DNA from: an uncultured Pseudomonadota bacterium
GTDB taxonomy: Bacteria; Myxococcota_A; UBA796; SXON01
Assembly (NCBI GenBank): GCA_903875225.1
Contig: CAIQVJ010000107.1
Coordinates: 1 to 43,080 of the forward strand
Reading direction: 5' to 3'
DNA: 43,080 bases
Shown here piece after piece: positions 41,002 to 43,080 of the stretch (positions within the stretch are counted from its first letter, which is position 1; each line of letters starts with the position of its first letter). The translations under genes were made by a program, and so were the position numbers. Below the pieces are notes generated by a model that worked only from the letters and a program-made list of their open reading frames with translations, searched no databases and was not told where the DNA came from.

Positions 41002-42842
41002 GGGGACTCCGGTTTCCAGATTGTAAAGCGGCCATCGGTCCAGCAGTCGAGTCGGGCGTCGAGCTCCTGGACGGCAAGTTCGTGCATCACGCGGTCGCGC
41101 AGCGGCGCCTCCGCGAGCGAAGGGGTCTCCGCCACCAGGCGCTGGCGGGTCATCCACGCCTCGCTGATCTGCTGCGCGGTGGACACCCGGAAGCTCGCGA
41201 GCTTCTGCGCCACGTTCGCGGCTGCGGCCACGACGGAGCCCTGATCGTACACCTGCCCGTCGATGACGGTGAGAGCGCCGTCATCGACCATCTGCTGCAC
41301 GTCGTAGCTGTCCGAGTTGTAGTCGTAGTAGGTCGTGGAGGAGCTGCAGCCCCAGCACAACTTCGCAGTGGCGCCCCAGGCGTTCTTGATGCCGCCTGCG
41401 CTGGTGAGCACCTGGAAGTCGGCATCGCGGCTCCCGGTGAACGCGTCCTGGAACTCCAACTGCAGGTTCGGGACGAAGGGGAGCGCGCGGGTGCGCCTGG
41501 CGAGCGAGAGGAGGTCCCCCTGCATCCCGGCACGAGACAGCGCGGTATCGACCGTCACGCCCATGGGCATCGTGGGCCGCATCACCGCCTGGGTGTCCGG
41601 GAGGTGCTCGGGCTGCACCATCCGCCACACGCCCGTCGCCGTGGCGATCACGGGCTCGCCGGCGGAGAAGTCGAGCGCGCGCACGTCCGGGTCGGACAGC
41701 AGGCGGGAGGCGGGGGTCCAGCGGATGCCGGAGTCCATGGACTCCCAGACGCCATCGGAGCTGATCGCCAACAGGTGTCCGGCGCCGTCCAGGTGCACCA
41801 TCTTGCGCAGGCCACGCAGCGGCTGGTTCACGGTCTGCGAGAACGCGAGCCCGCCGTCGTCGGTGCGAAAGAGCCCGCGCTGCGCTGCGACCCAATACCC
41901 GCCCGCCATGTCCGGATCCGGGATCGTGGAGACCAACGGACCGTCGGGCGCTGCGTGCACCCGCGCCCACTGCAGCGCATCCGGCGACCGGTACAGCCCG
42001 TTGTCGGTGGCCGCGTAGAACGCGCCGCCGAAGGCTGTCAGCTCGTTGACGCGCCGGCCGACGAGCGCGGAGTCCACATCGAGCCAGCTCAGTCCTGCGT
42101 CGAGCGAGGCCCTCACGCCGTTCGCGCCACCTGCAACCACAGCGGTCCCGACGCGGGCGAACGCTGCCGCCCCCGCCTCGCCGTCCACGCGCATCCAGGT
42201 CTCCCCCCCGTCGGTCGACCGCCAGACCTCCCCGGCCCGGCCGATGAGCGCGACCCCACCCCCCGCACTGTCGAACCACACCGTCGGCGGGACCTGGGCC
42301 GACGCGGCGTGGCTCTCCAGCACCGCTGACGTGGTCTCGTTCGCGGCCCGAACCGCCTCGGCCTCGGCCTCCGCGTCTGCCGCGGTCACGCCCTGGAACG
42401 TGTCTGCCGAGAGCATCTCCGCCTCGAGCAGGATCGCCTCGTCGCCCCTGACCTCGGCCTCCACGCCCCGCAACACCTGCATCCACCGGCCGCCGCCGTC
42501 GTCCGTCAGGTACACGCCACCGTTGGCGTCTGCGGCCAACCAGCGATTGGGCGAGTCCGGACTCACACTCAGGCTCACCAGATCCGCGTCCCCACCCGGC
42601 TGCGCCACCTCCTCCCACACGCGCGACTGGCTCAGGGGCAGCACAGGCAACGCCTCTGCACCTGGCAGGGTCCCATCGGGCAACGGGAGGACCTCAGGCG
42701 TGGACGGCGGGTCGCCCAGCCCCCCGCGCGCACCCGGTTCGCCCGCCCACGTGCGGGGGGCGACGAACAGCACGAGGAGGAGCAGCGGGGTGCACACGCC
42801 CGCGGGAGCTATCCCGTTTGCCGCGTCACGAGGGCCCGCCAC
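40998..42842 (-). CDS. exported beta-propeller (BNR/Ycf48-like) protein with C-terminal TolC-like module
   Basis: 614 residues. N-terminal signal peptide around TPLLLLVLFVAPRTWAGEP. A beta-propeller follows, with Asp-box repeats such as SxDGGxTW (VWRSTDGGETWMRV, VYLTDDGGGRWMQV, LFRTDDGGLAFSQ). An Ala/Glu-rich helical segment (about 138-162) interrupts the early blades. The C-terminal 180 residues have PNLQLEF, a Tyr/Asp-rich stretch and helices ending ELAVQELDARLDCWTDGRF, matching the pattern of the adjacent 40378-41001 protein. It could be a periplasmic or outer-membrane assembly factor; function unknown. The start ATG 42842 is the only one giving the signal peptide. It overlaps the next gene by four bases. 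Confidence 0.82.
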   Translation of the reverse strand: MAGPRDAANGIAPAGVCTPLLLLVLFVAPRTWAGEPGARGGLGDPPSTPEVLPLPDGTLPGAEALPVLPLSQSRVWEEVAQPGGDADLVSLSVSPDSPNRWLAADANGGVYLTDDGGGRWMQVLRGVEAEVRGDEAILLEAEMLSADTFQGVTAADAEAEAEAVRAANETTSAVLESHAASAQVPPTVWFDSAGGGVALIGRAGEVWRSTDGGETWMRVDGEAGAAAFARVGTAVVAGGANGVRASLDAGLSWLDVDSALVGRRVNELTAFGGAFYAATDNGLYRSPDALQWARVHAAPDGPLVSTIPDPDMAGGYWVAAQRGLFRTDDGGLAFSQTVNQPLRGLRKMVHLDGAGHLLAISSDGVWESMDSGIRWTPASRLLSDPDVRALDFSAGEPVIATATGVWRMVQPEHLPDTQAVMRPTMPMGVTVDTALSRAGMQGDLLSLARRTRALPFVPNLQLEFQDAFTGSRDADFQVLTSAGGIKNAWGATAKLCWGCSSSTTYYDYNSDSYDVQQMVDDGALTVIDGQVYDQGSVVAAAANVAQKLASFRVSTAQQISEAWMTRQRLVAETPSLAEAPLRDRVMHELAVQELDARLDCWTDGRFTIWKPESP

Positions 42843-42871
42843 GCCCGGAAGAATCCCACCGCCGGGTCCAG

Positions 42872-42912
42872 AAAAAGCAAACAGCGCGCCGGATCACTCC
42901 GACGCGCTGTTT
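42872..42912 (-). terminator. rho-independent terminator of the upstream minus-strand gene
   Basis: A hairpin with a 10-bp perfect stem (AAACAGCGCG 42879-42888 with CGCGCTGTTT 42903-42912) and a 14-base loop. On the minus strand it is followed by a run of five T (42876-42872). Its direction fits the Gly-rich gene that ends at 42952 on the minus strand. Confidence 0.8.
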
Positions 42913-42951
42913 GTTGCCGAGGCGAGCTCTCACCCGCCAGGGCGTGACCGA

Positions 42952-43080
42952 CTAGTACCGGCTGCCGCCGCCACCGCCGCCGTAGCCACCGCCGCCGCCA
43001 CGGCTTCCGCCGCCGCCGCCGCCGTAACCACCGCCGCCGCCGCCGCCGTAGCCGCCGCCGCCGCCGCGGCTGCCGCCGCC
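42952..43080 (-). CDS. C-terminal Gly-rich tail of a protein, cut by the window edge
   Basis: The last 42 codons of a minus-strand gene with stop TAG at 42954-42952. They encode almost only Gly, Tyr, Ser and Arg in units such as GGGGYGGGGG and GGGSRGGGGYGG, ending SRY. Bacterial glycine-rich RNA-binding proteins (an RRM followed by an RGG/GYGG tail) end this way; cold-shock or DEAD-box helicase tails are the alternatives. The RNA-binding part is outside the window, so the identity is a guess. The terminator at 42872-42912 follows. Confidence 0.65.
   Translation of the reverse strand, partial: GGGSRGGGGGYGGGGGGGYGGGGGGSRGGGGGYGGGGGGSRY

Overview
The window is GC-rich (roughly 70 % by eye), densely coding bacterial DNA. 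A uronium-like mixture of traits points to an uncultured member of the Myxococcota or a close deltaproteobacterial relative: a TIGR03790-type protein ending in a MYXO-CTERM-like Cys-Gly-Cys/hydrophobic/poly-Arg tail (36287-37966), lipoproteins and linkers rich in Asp-Thr-Gly/Asp-Ser-Gly, several outer-membrane or secreted beta proteins, and a bacterial Gly-rich tail protein. No rRNA, tRNA, CRISPR array, insertion sequence or phage gene was recognised. The taxonomic placement is inference.

Layout. 1-366: a 51-bp tandem repeat and no assignable gene. 367-4002 (minus): a four-gene operon chained by 4-bp ATGA overlaps (class II photolyase, DUF2177, acyltransferase, DUF1295), read from a sigma70-like promoter that seems to give a leaderless mRNA. 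4275-5264 (minus): an unknown beta-rich protein. 5428-9438 (plus): potABCD polyamine ABC importer. 9527-14711 (minus): an operon with outer-membrane barrel protein, two aldehyde dehydrogenases, an SDR and a small membrane protein. 14710-24000 (plus): secreted beta-propeller protein, then a tightly overlapping operon of GABA-aminotransferase paralog 1, a GNAT-like protein, GABA-aminotransferase paralog 2 and a histone-deacetylase/acetylpolyamine-amidohydrolase-like protein, followed by a multi-pass membrane protein. 24010-27275: two lipoproteins and an alkaline-phosphatase-superfamily membrane hydrolase. 27318-29959: a second GNAT-like paralog divergent from a PuuB-like FAD amine oxidase. 29966-32236: PD-(D/E)XK nuclease-like protein, DUF418 protein, small membrane protein. 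32270-40373: mostly housekeeping (YebC-type factor, LepA, WS/DGAT acyltransferase, TIGR03790 protein, NadC, GuaA). 40378-42842: two coupled exported proteins sharing a C-terminal module. 42872-43080: terminator and the Gly-rich end of a protein cut by the window edge.

How the genes may work together. The middle 24 kb (5.4-30 kb) looks like a dispersed polyamine/GABA catabolic island: import (PotABCD), amine oxidation or transamination (PuuB-like, two eukaryotic-type GABA transaminases), aldehyde oxidation (two ALDHs) and, unusually, two paralogous GNAT-like proteins plus an HDAC-like amidohydrolase. The glutamylation/deglutamylation enzymes PuuA and PuuD of the E. coli Puu pathway are not in the window. 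My main hypothesis is that an acyl (for example acetyl) group, added by a GNAT-like protein and removed by the HDAC-like amidohydrolase, plays the protecting role that gamma-glutamyl plays in Puu. This is inference from family membership and gene order, not shown by the sequence alone.
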